Of a DNA stretch of 64,000 nt, positions 17,036 through 26,441 are shown piece by piece; the first letter of the stretch is position 1; the number at the start of each line of letters is the position of its first letter. Where the stretch lies: contig JAQBQB010000028.1 in the NCBI GenBank assembly GCA_028287235.1, forward strand, positions 62,001 through 126,000. Direction: 5' to 3'. The notes beneath the pieces are model-generated. The model searched no databases. It was not told where the DNA came from and worked only from the letters and a program-made list of their open reading frames with translations. Source of the stretch: Gemmatimonadota bacterium. GTDB lineage: Bacteria > Gemmatimonadota > Gemmatimonadetes > Gemmatimonadales > Gemmatimonadaceae. The position numbers and the translations under genes are program-made.

Positions 17036-19357
17036 ATGTTTGCTACGCCACGACTCCGCACCGTCAGTCTCCTTGCGGTTGCCGCCGCCATCGCCGCGGC
17101 ACCGCGCCCCGTCCTCGCTCAGCGAGGCATTCCCACGCCGGCCTCCATCCTCGGTTTCGAGCCGGGCGCCGATCGCCATCTGCCAAGCTGGAAGCAGATC
17201 GTCGACTACTTCACGGCGCTCGACAAGGCGAGCCCGCGCGTCAGCGTGCGCACGCTCGGCAAGACGACGCTCGGCCGGCCGTTCATCGTCGCCTTCATCT
17301 CCGATTCGGCGAACCTCGCGAACCTCGAGCACTACCGGCAGATCCAGCGCAAGCTGATGGACCCGCGCCTCCAAGCGCCAGGCGAGCGCGCCAAGCTGCT
17401 CGACGAGGGGAAGAACATCATCCTCGTCACGTCGGCGATTCACTCGAATGAATCGGGCGGCTTTACTACTCCAATCGTCTTCGCCGACCGTCTGGCGCGC
17501 GCCGCCGACCCCGAAGCGCGCGCCATTCTCGCGAACACGATCATCATGGTCGTGCCGTCGCAGAATCCCGACGGCGTTGACATCGTGGGCGACTACTACC
17601 GCTCCACGCTCGGCACGCCGAATGAGGGACGCGACCCGCCGGACCTCTACCACAAGTACGTCGGCCACGACGACAACCGCGACTGGTACGCGTTCACACA
17701 GGTCGAGACGCGCTACACCGTCGACTCGCTCTACACGCCGTGGGATCCGGAGATCGTCAACGACATCCACCAGCAGGGCTCCGACGCCGGACGCATCTTC
17801 ATTCCGCCGTACATGGACCCGGTCGAGCCCAACATCGATCCCATTCTCACCGCGGCCACGAACGGCCTCGGCATGTCGATCGTGTGGCGCATGACGAATC
17901 AGGGCTTCACCGGCATTGGCAGCAACGCGGCGTACGACCAGTGGTCGCCGGCGCGGCAGTACTCGCTCTACCATCGCGGCGCGCGGTTGCTCACCGAAAC
18001 AGCGAGCGCCCGCCTGGCGACGCCGATCGACATTCCGTTCGACCAGCTCCGCCCCGCGCGCGGCTACGAGCCCAAGACGGCGACGTGGAACTTCCCCTCG
18101 GTCTGGCCGGGCGGGCATTGGACTTACGGCGACATCGTGCGCTACCAGACCGCCGCGAGCTGGGCGCTCTTCCTCGACGCCGCACAGAATCGCCGCGCGT
18201 GGCTCGAAGGCTACGCCACGCAGGGCGACCGCGCCCTCGGTGCGCTGCCGGCGTGGGGACGCGACGCGTGGCCCACGGCCATCGTCATCCCGAAGACGCA
18301 GCCAGACACGCAGGCGCTCAGCCGCATGATCTGGACGCTGCAGCACGGGCAGGTGGAGATTCGCGAGTCCACCGCGCCGGTGACGGTCGACGGAAAGAGC
18401 TATCCCGCCGGCAGCTACGTGGTGCTCACCAAGCAACCGTTCGGCGGCTACGCCAAGACGCTGCTCGAGCGGCAGCAGTATCCCGATCTGTTCGACTATC
18501 CGGGCGGTCCGCCGAAGCGTCCGTACGACGTTACCGCGCACACACTGCCCCTGATTTTCGGCGTGGACGTGGCGCACGTCGCGAGCGCCGCGCCGGCCAC
18601 CGGCGGAGTGTTGAAGGAGATCGCCGAGCCCACGTACACCTCGGCGCTCACCGGGAAGACAGCGAAGCGCATCGCGATCTACCGCCCGAGCACCAATCAG
18701 CCGATCGACAACGGCTGGACGAACTGGGTGTTCGACACCTACAAGATTCCGTTCACCACGATCACCGAGAAGGACCTGGCGGCCGGTTCACTCAACGACC
18801 GGTTCGACGCGATCGTCTTCCCCGAGGGCGGAATCGGCGGCGGTGGCGGCGGACGTGGCGGCCGCGGGGGCGCGGCGAGCGGAGGCGATGTCTTCCCGTC
18901 GCTCGACGCGTTCGCGACGAACGGCGGAACGATCCTGGCCTTCAACAGCGCCTCGACCGCGATGATCGACGGCCTCAAGCTGCCGGTGAAGAACGTGCTC
19001 GGCGGCGTGCGCAACGCCGACTTCTACGCGCCGGGCTCCATCCTCGGCGTGGAGATCAAGCGCGACAGCCCGTTGGCGCGCGGCTTCACGGCCACGGTGC
19101 CAGCCGTCTGGTTCGAGAACGGGCCGGCATTCGAGATCTCTGATCCGTCGCAAGCCACCGCGGTGGCAACCTATCCGGCGGCGGGCAATCCGCTCCTCTC
19201 CGGGTGGCTACTTGGCGGATCCAAGCTGAACGGGAAGGCCGCGCTGGTGGACGTGCGGCACGGCAAGGGACACGTCGTGCTCTACGGCTTCCGGCCGCAG
19301 TACCGTGGGCAGTCGATGTCGACCTATCCGCTGATCTGGGGGGCGATTCTGGAGTAA
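17036..19357 (+). CDS. Exported M14-family zinc carboxypeptidase
   Basis: This 773-residue protein has a signal peptide ending VLAQRGIP. The peptidase M14 domain covers about residues 45-400. Zinc ligands are visible as H and E in TSAIHSNESGG and the third His in VNDIHQQG. RDWYAFTQVET and PSQNPDGVDIVGDYYRS match the substrate-binding strand. The C-terminal half is a large extra domain with a Gly-rich loop (GGGGGGRGGRGGAASGG at about 600) and an ending like a glutamine-amidotransferase or ThuA-like fold (GKGHVVLYGFRPQYRGQSM). The same architecture occurs in other exported M14 proteins of soil bacteria. It probably trims peptides in the periplasm. It stands alone between unrelated genes. Confidence 0.9.
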   Translation: MFATPRLRTVSLLAVAAAIAAAPRPVLAQRGIPTPASILGFEPGADRHLPSWKQIVDYFTALDKASPRVSVRTLGKTTLGRPFIVAFISDSANLANLEHYRQIQRKLMDPRLQAPGERAKLLDEGKNIILVTSAIHSNESGGFTTPIVFADRLARAADPEARAILANTIIMVVPSQNPDGVDIVGDYYRSTLGTPNEGRDPPDLYHKYVGHDDNRDWYAFTQVETRYTVDSLYTPWDPEIVNDIHQQGSDAGRIFIPPYMDPVEPNIDPILTAATNGLGMSIVWRMTNQGFTGIGSNAAYDQWSPARQYSLYHRGARLLTETASARLATPIDIPFDQLRPARGYEPKTATWNFPSVWPGGHWTYGDIVRYQTAASWALFLDAAQNRRAWLEGYATQGDRALGALPAWGRDAWPTAIVIPKTQPDTQALSRMIWTLQHGQVEIRESTAPVTVDGKSYPAGSYVVLTKQPFGGYAKTLLERQQYPDLFDYPGGPPKRPYDVTAHTLPLIFGVDVAHVASAAPATGGVLKEIAEPTYTSALTGKTAKRIAIYRPSTNQPIDNGWTNWVFDTYKIPFTTITEKDLAAGSLNDRFDAIVFPEGGIGGGGGGRGGRGGAASGGDVFPSLDAFATNGGTILAFNSASTAMIDGLKLPVKNVLGGVRNADFYAPGSILGVEIKRDSPLARGFTATVPAVWFENGPAFEISDPSQATAVATYPAAGNPLLSGWLLGGSKLNGKAALVDVRHGKGHVVLYGFRPQYRGQSMSTYPLIWGAILE

Positions 19358-19569
19358 GGAGCGGCGTGGACGGCAGCCTCGTCCGCCACTGGGCGGGCGA
19401 CGGTGATTCCCATTACAATACGCTACAATACGGTTGCTCTACCCGGTCGCTACTCGTCTGAACCTTTGTAGCGGCCGCGGGTATGACCGTTTGACAGAGC
19501 GCCTCCCCGGCGCATCTCGGACTGCGGCACGACCCCCTCCTCGGCAAGTTTCCTCCCTCCTCGTAGTTC

Positions 19570-20325
19570 ATGCCGAATCGCAAGTCTCTCCCCTTCGCGG
19601 GACGCGCATTTACCCTGCTTGCGGCGGCAGTCGTCGCATCGGGCATCGTCGACTGCGCCACGTATCCCTCCGGCGCGCACGACGGAACGCTGAGCACTAC
19701 CCTGTCGACTCCGTCCGCGCGCACCCCAGCCGCGGTCACCCACGCCCGCCGCAGTGTCGGCGAGTTGCTCGCCGTGGGCGCCAACACCACGTACATCGGC
19801 CGCCTCCTTGCCGAGCGCGATTCCACGATCGAGCGCTGGCCGGACTTCAACGGGCGGCCACTCCGCGTGTGGATCGATTCGTCGTCGACGATCGGCGGCG
19901 CGCAGGCGACCTTTCCTGCGGCAATCCGCGCCGCGTTCGCCGAGTGGGCCGGCACTGGCATTCCCCTCCGCTTCGCGTACGTGACGTCAGCGCGCGACGC
20001 CGACGTGCGGGTGCGCTGGACCGACCATCTCGACCGCAAGACCGGCTCGACCACCTGGCGCACCGATCGACAGGGCTGGCTGGTGAGCGGCGACATCACG
20101 CTCGCCACGCACATCAGCGACGGCCACGCATTGGACGGCCGCGGCATGCGCGCCATTGCGCTGCACGAAGTCGGGCACTCGCTTGGCCTGAGCCACAGCA
20201 CGGATCCGCACGACATCATGGCGTCGCTGGTGCGCGTCGACGGGTTGAGCGCTCCCGATCGCGAGACCATCCGATTGTTGTACTCCCTGCCGGCGGGGCG
20301 AGTCCCGACGGGCCAGGGCTTCTAA
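19570..20325 (+). CDS. Matrixin-like zinc metalloprotease (M10/M12 type)
   Basis: This 251-residue exported protein has a lipoprotein-like or Sec signal (LLAAAVVASGIVDC). The catalytic motif HEVGHSLGLSHS at about residue 198 is a complete metzincin site with three His and the catalytic Glu. DPHDIMASLVR follows, giving the Met-turn (IMAS). Before it, FAEWAGTGIPLRFAYV and DVRVRWTD match the matrixin fold, and TLATHISDG is the substrate strand. It should be an active zinc endopeptidase on the cell surface or in the periplasm. The upstream gap 19358-19569 holds a short direct repeat TACAATACG (19392-19412), possibly part of its promoter. Confidence 0.85.
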   Translation: MPNRKSLPFAGRAFTLLAAAVVASGIVDCATYPSGAHDGTLSTTLSTPSARTPAAVTHARRSVGELLAVGANTTYIGRLLAERDSTIERWPDFNGRPLRVWIDSSSTIGGAQATFPAAIRAAFAEWAGTGIPLRFAYVTSARDADVRVRWTDHLDRKTGSTTWRTDRQGWLVSGDITLATHISDGHALDGRGMRAIALHEVGHSLGLSHSTDPHDIMASLVRVDGLSAPDRETIRLLYSLPAGRVPTGQGF

Positions 20326-20350
20326 CTCTCTCCAGAACGGCACCGTCCTA

Positions 20351-21283
20351 ATGCGCGTCTCCCGCCTGTTGCTTCCCTGCCTCGTGCTGCTCGGCGCCTG
20401 CGACACCAAGGCCAAGGAACAGCTCCGCAGTCTCGCTCACGCCGATTCGCTCCGCACCGATTCGCTCGTGTCGATCAAGAACGACCTGCTGAACGAGGTC
20501 ATGACCTCGACGCAGTTCGTGAACGACATCAACACCGAGATGACGAAGCTCAAGTCGCGCAAGGCGGCGACGTTGAGCGCCCGGCTGACGAGCGAGTCGG
20601 ACGTCGCGTCGATGAAGGACGAGCGCACGGCGGTGGTCACGCGCATTCGCCAGCTCGTCGCGCGGCTCGACTCGAGCGAGGCGCGCGTCGCGTCGCTGCG
20701 TTCCCGCGCCTCGAAGCTTTCGAAGCAGGACTCGTCGCTCGTGTCGCAGGTTGCCGAGTATGAGAAGACGATCACCGCGCTCCGACAGACGGTGGCGCAG
20801 CAGAAGGCGGAGTACGAGGCCACGATCGCGCGGCAGAATACGCAGATCGCGTCGCTCAACTCCAAGGTGGATACCGTCACCAAAGACAATGTCCGCCTGT
20901 CGGGCGAGAAGACAGCGCTCATCGACACGGTGAGCAACCTCGTCTCGGAGAAGAACACCGCGTACTACGTGATCGGCACCAAGGACGAGCTCGTGAAACA
21001 GGGCGTGCTCGTCGAGGAAGGCCACAAGCGCTTCGTCCTGGTCGGCGGCCGCTCGCTGACGCCGGCACGCGAGCTCGATCCGGCGAAGTTCACGAAGATC
21101 GACCGTCTGCGCGATCGCACGATTACCTTCCCCGCCGGCGAGTACACCATCGTCACGCGCCAGAATCCCGCGTTCGCCTCGCCGTTCTCCGCCAAGGATG
21201 GCAAGTTCTCCGGCGGCCTTCGCGTCGATCAGCCCGAGCGCTTCTGGGAGCCGTCGAAGTTTCTGATCATCGTCAAGTCCTGA
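20351..21283 (+). CDS. Coiled-coil lipoprotein of unknown function
   Basis: This 310-residue protein starts MRVSRLLLPCLVLLGA followed by CDTKAKEQ, a clear lipobox. Residues about 60-190 form a long coiled coil (MKDERTAVVTRIRQLVARLD, SEYEKTITALRQTVAQQKA-like heptads). The C-terminal 100 residues form a globular domain (FVLVGGRSLTPARELDP, ITFPAGEYTIVTRQNPAFA, RFWEPSKFLIIV). Similar proteins appear across Bacteroidota and Gemmatimonadota as unannotated envelope lipoproteins, and I know no defined role. The gene follows the matrixin gene with 25 bases between them and probably belongs to the same transcript. Confidence 0.7.
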   Translation: MRVSRLLLPCLVLLGACDTKAKEQLRSLAHADSLRTDSLVSIKNDLLNEVMTSTQFVNDINTEMTKLKSRKAATLSARLTSESDVASMKDERTAVVTRIRQLVARLDSSEARVASLRSRASKLSKQDSSLVSQVAEYEKTITALRQTVAQQKAEYEATIARQNTQIASLNSKVDTVTKDNVRLSGEKTALIDTVSNLVSEKNTAYYVIGTKDELVKQGVLVEEGHKRFVLVGGRSLTPARELDPAKFTKIDRLRDRTITFPAGEYTIVTRQNPAFASPFSAKDGKFSGGLRVDQPERFWEPSKFLIIVKS

Positions 21284-21319
21284 CGAGACGTCCGACGAGG
21301 CGATTGACGAAGCGGGCGA

Positions 21320-21673
21320 TCATCCGGCTTTCCTGATCGCCCGCTTGATCGTTTCGTCGAGCTCGGCGGGATCCGGCGGAACGAGCAGCATGTCGATGTC
21401 GTGCTCCAGCGCCAATGCACGAACCCGGTCGAGCGCGGCGCTTGTGCCGAAAATCACGACAGAAATGCCACGCATGGCCGCGCGCCCGAGGACCTCGTCG
21501 TTGCATGATCCCGGATCGACGCAGTCGAGTAGACAGACCTTCGGCCGAACGCGGCGAATCGTCTGGTCGGTGTTTTCCGGGGGCCGAGCGAACCGCACGG
21601 GATAGCCGAGCGTTTCGATGAGCGCCCCCAGGAGCGCCGCGGCTACCGCGTCAGCGGAAAGAATCAGGATCAT
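21320..21673 (-). CDS. Receiver-like single-domain protein
   Basis: From the ATG at 21673 this is a 117-residue protein with a CheY-like alternation of strands and helices. It opens MILILSADAVAAALLGALIE, followed by PKVCLLDCVDP, which matches the strand-3 phosphoacceptor region (Asp in LLDC). RGISVVIFGTSAALD and an ending DAELDETIK-like helix complete it. The acidic pair normally found after strand 1 is weak (SADAV), and the usual Lys after strand 5 is missing (LLVPPDP), so phosphorylation is uncertain. ATG at 21718 and TTG at 21748 are alternative starts. It converges with the preceding gene and diverges from the next. Confidence 0.55.
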   Translation of the reverse strand: MILILSADAVAAALLGALIETLGYPVRFARPPENTDQTIRRVRPKVCLLDCVDPGSCNDEVLGRAAMRGISVVIFGTSAALDRVRALALEHDIDMLLVPPDPAELDETIKRAIRKAG

Positions 21674-21844
21674 GGAGTCGGGGTGCGTCGGCGGGTTCGC
21701 CTCGAATCCGATAGACATTGGGTGGAAATGTCGCAAGCACTGAACCAACCGTCTTGACTGCCACGAAACGGCGGGAGAGATTCAGCATGCCGGCCTGAGC
21801 CGACGATCAATCTTAATCGCATCACCTCGCGGAGTCGTCCCCGC

Positions 21845-22147
21845 ATGATGGCATTCGACCGCACGCCGTCCCTTCCCAACCTCGACCCCAAGACGGTCGA
21901 AGCGATCCGGGCGGTGTTGACCACATCGGTCGCGCAGGGCAACCACGCCGACAGTTTGCGCGACCTGCTCTGTACGGCGGCCGCCGAAGCGCGCGAGAAA
22001 GGGATTCAAGCCGAGCGGCTGCTGGTCATCCTCAAGGACGTGTGGTACTCGCTGCCCGAAGTCGCCAAGGCCCAGTCGTCCACCGCCGAGAACGCCTTGC
22101 TGCAAGAGCTGATCAGCCGGTGCATCCAAGAGTACTACGCGGTCTAG
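21845..22147 (+). CDS. Small helical protein of unknown function
   Basis: This 100-residue protein begins MMAFDRTPSLPNLDPKTVEA. It is predicted to be all helical, with a compact pattern of Ala, Leu and charged residues (LRDLLCTAAAEAREKGIQAE, RLLVILKDVWYSLPEV). There are no membrane segments and no family I recognise. Its stop lies just upstream of the helicase gene hrpB, whose coding frame is already open inside this gene's end. Translational coupling between the two is therefore possible. Confidence 0.55.
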   Translation: MMAFDRTPSLPNLDPKTVEAIRAVLTTSVAQGNHADSLRDLLCTAAAEAREKGIQAERLLVILKDVWYSLPEVAKAQSSTAENALLQELISRCIQEYYAV

Positions 22148-22163
22148 CTCTCCGTCCCTTCCG

Positions 22164-24650
22164 ATTGAGGCTGTTCTTCCCGACATAAGGAAGACGCTGG
22201 AGTCGCATCGGGCCGCGGTGGTGCAGGCCCCTCCTGGCGCGGGCAAAACGACGCTCGTTCCACTCGCGCTGCTCGACTCGGCCTGGCTCCGCGACAAAAC
22301 CATCGTCATGCTCGAGCCGCGCCGCCTTGCGACGCGCGCCGCGGCGCATCGAATTGCCGAGTTGCACGGCGAGCAGATCGGCGGCACGGTGGGCTATCGC
22401 ATGCGAGGCGACAGCCGTGTCGGTCCGCGCACGCGGATCGAGGTGGTGACGGAGGGAATTCTCACGCGCCGCCTGCAGCGCGATCCCACGCTCGACGGAG
22501 TCGGCCTCGTCATCTTCGACGAGTTTCACGAGCGCAGCCTCCACGCCGATCTCGGCCTGGCGCTCACACGTCGAACGCAAGCGCTCGTGCGCGACGACCT
22601 GCGTTTGCTCGTGATGTCGGCCACGCTCGACGTCGACGCCGTCGCACGCCTGCTCGGCGGCGCGCCGGTCATCGCCAGCGAAGGGCGCATGTTTCCCGTC
22701 GACACGCGGTACATCGCGCCGCGTTCAGGAACTCGCACCGAGACCGCGGTGAGCGCGACGGTCGCTGAAGCGATCCGCTCCGACGACGGTGACGTCCTGG
22801 TCTTTCTCCCCGGCGCCGGCGAGATCCGCCGTGTCGAGTCGCTGCTCGCCGACCGCGATCTTCAGGGCGCAGCCGTGCTGACGCTTTACGGCGCGATGAT
22901 TCCGGATGCGCAGGACCGCGCGCTCCGTCCCGATCCAACAGGCCGGCGCAAGATCGTGCTGTCGACGTCGATCGCCGAGACGAGCCTCACGATCGAAGGC
23001 GTGCGCATCGTGATCGACTCGGGGCTGTCGCGCGCGCCGCGCTTTTCGCCGCGCACCGGCATGACGCGTCTCGAGACCATGCGCGTGTCGCGCGCCTCGG
23101 CAGACCAGCGTCGCGGGCGCGCGGGACGCCTTGGCCCGGGCGTGTGTTATCGGCTGTGGCCGGAGCATGAAAATCTGCACCTGCTCGCCAACACGCCGCC
23201 CGAGATCACGAGCGCCGACCTCGCGCCGCTCGCGCTCGATCTCGTCGCGGCCGGTGTGAGCGACCCGCTGGAGCTCGACTGGATCGACCCGCCCGCGCCC
23301 GCGGCCTACGCGCAGGCGCTCGAGCTGTTGCGCGAGCTCGACGCCGTGGATGCATCGTCGCGCCTCACGGCCCACGGCCGGGAAATGAACGCGCTGCCCG
23401 TGCATCCTCGGCTCGGCCACATGCTGCTGCGCGCCCGCGACCTCGGCGCGACGGCGCTCGCCTGCGACCTCGCGGCGCTGCTGTCCGAGCGCGACATACT
23501 GCGCGGCATCGCGGGACCGATCGACGCCGACGTCGGCTATCGCGTGCTCGCGCTGCGCGCGGCCGGCGACGCACTCCCGCTGGGCGCGGAAGTCGATCGC
23601 GACGCCATGCGCCGAGCACGCACCGAAGCCGATCGTCTCGCGCGACAGCTCGGCGCGGAGCGCACCACGCCGCAGCCGTCGCTCGACATGCTCGGCGTGT
23701 TGCTGGCGCTCGCGTACCCGGATCGCGTCGCGCAACGCCGCACCGGCGCGCGCCCGCGGTACGTGCTGCGCAACGGACGCGGCGCCGAGCTCACTGGAGC
23801 GCAGTCACTCTCGGAATCTCCGTACATCGTGGCGGCCGAGCTCGACGACCAACGTCCGGAGAGTCGCGTCTTTCTCGCCGCGGCAGTCACGATCGATGAG
23901 ATCCGCGCCGCGTTCGGCGACCAGATCGTGAGCGAGGACGTCGTGGAGTTCGACGACACCTCGTCCGCCGTCGTGGCGCGCCGCCGCGAGCGGCTTGGCG
24001 CGATCGTCCTGCGCGATGTTTCGCTCGCCGAGCCAAATCCCGCGTCGATCGCCGACGCCCTCGTCGGCGCGGTGCGCCGCCGCGGCATCGCTTCGCTGCC
24101 GTGGTCCGATGCGGCACGCGCGCTTCGCGAGCGCATGGCGTTCGTGGCGCGCCACGACGCGTCGTGGCCCGACGTGAGCGATGAGGCGCTCGTTGCCACG
24201 CTCGGCGAGTGGCTCGGGCCACTCGTCACGGGCGTCCGTCGTCTGAGCGATCTCGCACGCGTCGACCTCGTTTCCGCGCTGCTCGAGCGGCTCGATTGGA
24301 AGCAGCGCCGCGCCCTCGACGAGCTCGCGCCCACGCACATCGAAGTGCCAAGCGGCTCGCACATTCGGGTCGACTACACGAACCCAAGTGCGCCCGTGCT
24401 CGCGGTGCGCATTCAGGAAGTGTTCGGCCTCACGGAATCACCACGGCTGGTGAACGGGCGCGTGCCGGTGACGATGCACCTCCTCTCGCCGGCACAGCGC
24501 CCGGTGCAGGTCACCCAGGATCTCGCCGGCTTCTGGCGAACGAGCTATTTCGACGTGCGAAAGGATTTGCGCGGGCGGTATCCGAAGCACGAGTGGCCGG
24601 AGAATCCGCTCGAGGCCACGCCCACGCGCCGGGCGAAGCCGCGGGGGTGA
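22164..24650 (+). CDS. hrpB: ATP-dependent helicase HrpB (DEAH-box)
   Basis: This is a DEAH helicase of about 828 residues. Motif I is APPGAGKTT, motif II FDEFHERSLHADLGL (DEFH), motif III MSATLD, motif V STSIAETSLTIEG and motif VI QRRGRAGRLGPGVCYRLW. The C terminus has the HrpB-specific domain (LPTHIEVPSGSHIRVDY-like and VTQDLAGFWRTSYFDVRKDL with GRYPKHEWPENP). The similarity to E. coli HrpB starts at LPIEAVLPDIRKTL, before any ATG, GTG or TTG in frame. The first such codon is GTG at 22218, next to motif I. I therefore mark a non-standard ATT at 22164 as a possible start, with low certainty about the exact base. The family's precise RNA substrate is not known. Confidence 0.9.
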   Translation: MEAVLPDIRKTLESHRAAVVQAPPGAGKTTLVPLALLDSAWLRDKTIVMLEPRRLATRAAAHRIAELHGEQIGGTVGYRMRGDSRVGPRTRIEVVTEGILTRRLQRDPTLDGVGLVIFDEFHERSLHADLGLALTRRTQALVRDDLRLLVMSATLDVDAVARLLGGAPVIASEGRMFPVDTRYIAPRSGTRTETAVSATVAEAIRSDDGDVLVFLPGAGEIRRVESLLADRDLQGAAVLTLYGAMIPDAQDRALRPDPTGRRKIVLSTSIAETSLTIEGVRIVIDSGLSRAPRFSPRTGMTRLETMRVSRASADQRRGRAGRLGPGVCYRLWPEHENLHLLANTPPEITSADLAPLALDLVAAGVSDPLELDWIDPPAPAAYAQALELLRELDAVDASSRLTAHGREMNALPVHPRLGHMLLRARDLGATALACDLAALLSERDILRGIAGPIDADVGYRVLALRAAGDALPLGAEVDRDAMRRARTEADRLARQLGAERTTPQPSLDMLGVLLALAYPDRVAQRRTGARPRYVLRNGRGAELTGAQSLSESPYIVAAELDDQRPESRVFLAAAVTIDEIRAAFGDQIVSEDVVEFDDTSSAVVARRRERLGAIVLRDVSLAEPNPASIADALVGAVRRRGIASLPWSDAARALRERMAFVARHDASWPDVSDEALVATLGEWLGPLVTGVRRLSDLARVDLVSALLERLDWKQRRALDELAPTHIEVPSGSHIRVDYTNPSAPVLAVRIQEVFGLTESPRLVNGRVPVTMHLLSPAQRPVQVTQDLAGFWRTSYFDVRKDLRGRYPKHEWPENPLEATPTRRAKPRG

Positions 24651-24710
24651 GTCTCGGGAGCGCGGGATGACACCGCGATGACACCGCGATGATGCCGGCG
24701 TTCGCTGCCG

Positions 24711-26138
24711 TTACTCGCGCCGCACGAATTGTAGGTCGCGCACCCGGCTGATCGTCAGCGTGAATCCCGTCACCGTCCCGCCGTCCGCCCGCATCACGCG
24801 CAATAGCATTTTGTCGCTATTTGTATATAAATCCGTTGCCAGCGGGATGAATCGAAGGTCGGCGGCCCGGCGCCGCTGGATGACGAGAATTCCGTCGCGC
24901 GCGACCAGCGTCACCGGCATGTCCAGCTCGTCGCTGTAGTAGTTGCCCACGAGCTGCGCGAGCTGCGCGGCGGGGCGCAGTGGCGCGACCGAGTCCGTCT
25001 GCGTCTGTGCACCAGCGGAGAGCAGACTCGTCGAAAGGTCGATTGCCGCAACGGTCGGCTTCTGCGATGCCAACCGGAGGAACACGCTGCCAACCTGCTC
25101 GGCGAGCGTCGACGACGCGATCGATGTATTGCACAGCGTGATCACCGAGAGCCCCTTATCGGGAAAGCGCAGCAGCGCGCTCTGATAGCCGCCGTAGGAG
25201 CCGCCGTGCGAATAGGTCTTCAGCCCGCGAAATTGCCCGATAGTGAGCGCGAGCGCGTACGGAATGATCTGACCGTCGTTGAGCGCTCCCGGTGCCTGGA
25301 GGAGTGCGATCGCCTCCTTGCCGCCCACGCGCCCGCTGCGAAAGTTCGCGTCCCACGTCGCCAGATCCTCCACGGTCGAGTACACCCCGCCGTCGCCCAC
25401 CACGTCGAACTCGGGCTGGCTGATGCGATACGTCGACCCATTCGGCTGGTAGCCGAGCGCGCGCTGTGGAATGAGCGCGTTGTGATCGTCGCGGAACTCC
25501 GTGTGCGCCATGCCGAGCGGCTGGAAGATGCGCTCGGCCGCGAAGTCGCGCAGCGACTGGCCCGACGCGCGCTTCACGACGATCGACAGCAGGACGTAGC
25601 CGGTGTTGCTGTACAAGAATTCGTCGCCCGGCTGAAAATTTAGACTTTTCTGACGGCCGACGAGATTGAGGAACTGCTGATCGGTGAGATGCCCGTCGCT
25701 CGGCCAGCCGGAGACGGCCAGCAGGGTGAAGTAGTCGCGCAGTCCGCTGGTATGATGCAGCAGGTGGCGCAGCGTGATCGTCGCGCCGAACGACGGCACC
25801 TCGGGCACCCATTTCTGGATGGAGTCGTCCAGCGACAGCAGATGCTGCTGTTCCAGCAGCACGATGCTCATCGCCGTGAACTGCTTGGAGATCGACGCGA
25901 TGTAGAAACGCGTATCGCGCGTGATCGGCGAGTCGTGCTCGAGGTCGGCCATGCCGTACCCCTTCGCAAGCGTCACGACGCCATTTTGGGTCACGGCCAC
26001 CGCGCACCCCGGCGACTGGCGAGAGTCGTAAGGCGCGAAGATGGAATCGACCCAGCGAGACGCCGAGTCGGCCGGGGCCAGTTGGGCGCCGGTCTGTGCG
26101 GCCACCACCATCATGGCGAGCACGACGCGTCGGAGCAT
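24711..26138 (-). CDS. Exported serine hydrolase, class C beta-lactamase / PBP4-like family
   Basis: This 475-residue protein has a signal peptide (MLRRVVLAMMVVAAQTGA). The catalytic SxxK motif is SISKQF at about residue 82, the second motif YSNTGY (Tyr-x-Asn) at about 181, and the third a His-Gly-Gly (YSHGGSYGG) near 315. These are the marks of the PF00144 group, which includes D-alanyl-D-alanine carboxypeptidases, esterases and class C beta-lactamases. A C-terminal beta-rich extension of about 110 residues (LVGNYYSDELDMPVTLVARD) is common in exported peptidase or esterase members. The substrate is uncertain, and resistance activity should not be assumed. It converges with hrpB. Confidence 0.9.
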   Translation of the reverse strand: MLRRVVLAMMVVAAQTGAQLAPADSASRWVDSIFAPYDSRQSPGCAVAVTQNGVVTLAKGYGMADLEHDSPITRDTRFYIASISKQFTAMSIVLLEQQHLLSLDDSIQKWVPEVPSFGATITLRHLLHHTSGLRDYFTLLAVSGWPSDGHLTDQQFLNLVGRQKSLNFQPGDEFLYSNTGYVLLSIVVKRASGQSLRDFAAERIFQPLGMAHTEFRDDHNALIPQRALGYQPNGSTYRISQPEFDVVGDGGVYSTVEDLATWDANFRSGRVGGKEAIALLQAPGALNDGQIIPYALALTIGQFRGLKTYSHGGSYGGYQSALLRFPDKGLSVITLCNTSIASSTLAEQVGSVFLRLASQKPTVAAIDLSTSLLSAGAQTQTDSVAPLRPAAQLAQLVGNYYSDELDMPVTLVARDGILVIQRRRAADLRFIPLATDLYTNSDKMLLRVMRADGGTVTGFTLTISRVRDLQFVRRE

Positions 26139-26268
26139 GACGGGACCTCCCTCCTAACCTTTCACCCGAACGGCGCCGCTGTCCAGTCGGAACGGTGGCG
26201 CCCGGCTTGCAGACTGTGTAGGCGTACCCGGCGTCACCAGACCCGGGTCCACCCATGGGGGATTCTTA

Positions 26269-26385
26269 ATGGCCGAGATCCGAGTCGAGCCCAAACGTCG
26301 CAGCTTCACGTGGTTATGGGTCCTGCTGCTCGTCGTCGTCGTGGGCGGACTCGGCTATTACGTCCTCTACTATCGGAACGGCTGA
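26269..26385 (+). CDS. 38-residue single-pass membrane protein
   Basis: ATG at 26269 opens a 38-residue frame: a charged start MAEIRVEPKRRSFTWLW, a 16-residue hydrophobic helix (VLLLVVVVGGLGYYVL) and YYRNG at the end. The positive-inside rule places the N terminus in the cytoplasm. The last five codons are repeated directly as TATCGGAACGGCTGA (26371-26400), so the stop region is tandemly duplicated. It precedes the PRC-barrel gene by 56 bases on the same strand and could be co-transcribed. There is no known family. Confidence 0.5.
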   Translation: MAEIRVEPKRRSFTWLWVLLLVVVVGGLGYYVLYYRNG

Positions 26386-26441
26386 TATCGGAACGGCTGA
26401 CCAGCGCGAACGTTTCTCGTAGCCGAACGCAGGAGCACTGC

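Noticed and set aside
16226-18577. 783-codon minus-strand frame over the lipoprotein and M14 genes
   Set aside because: It is a shadow frame: composition is that of antisense GC-rich DNA, and the plus-strand genes have signals and catalytic motifs.
24666-24698. Tandem GATGACACCGC units (two exact, one partial) after hrpB
   Set aside because: Too short to be a CRISPR or minisatellite; probably a small slippage event.
24711-26138. Antibiotic-resistance beta-lactamase
   Set aside because: The SxxK/YxN/HGG motifs are common to the whole serine hydrolase family; nothing here points to drug hydrolysis.
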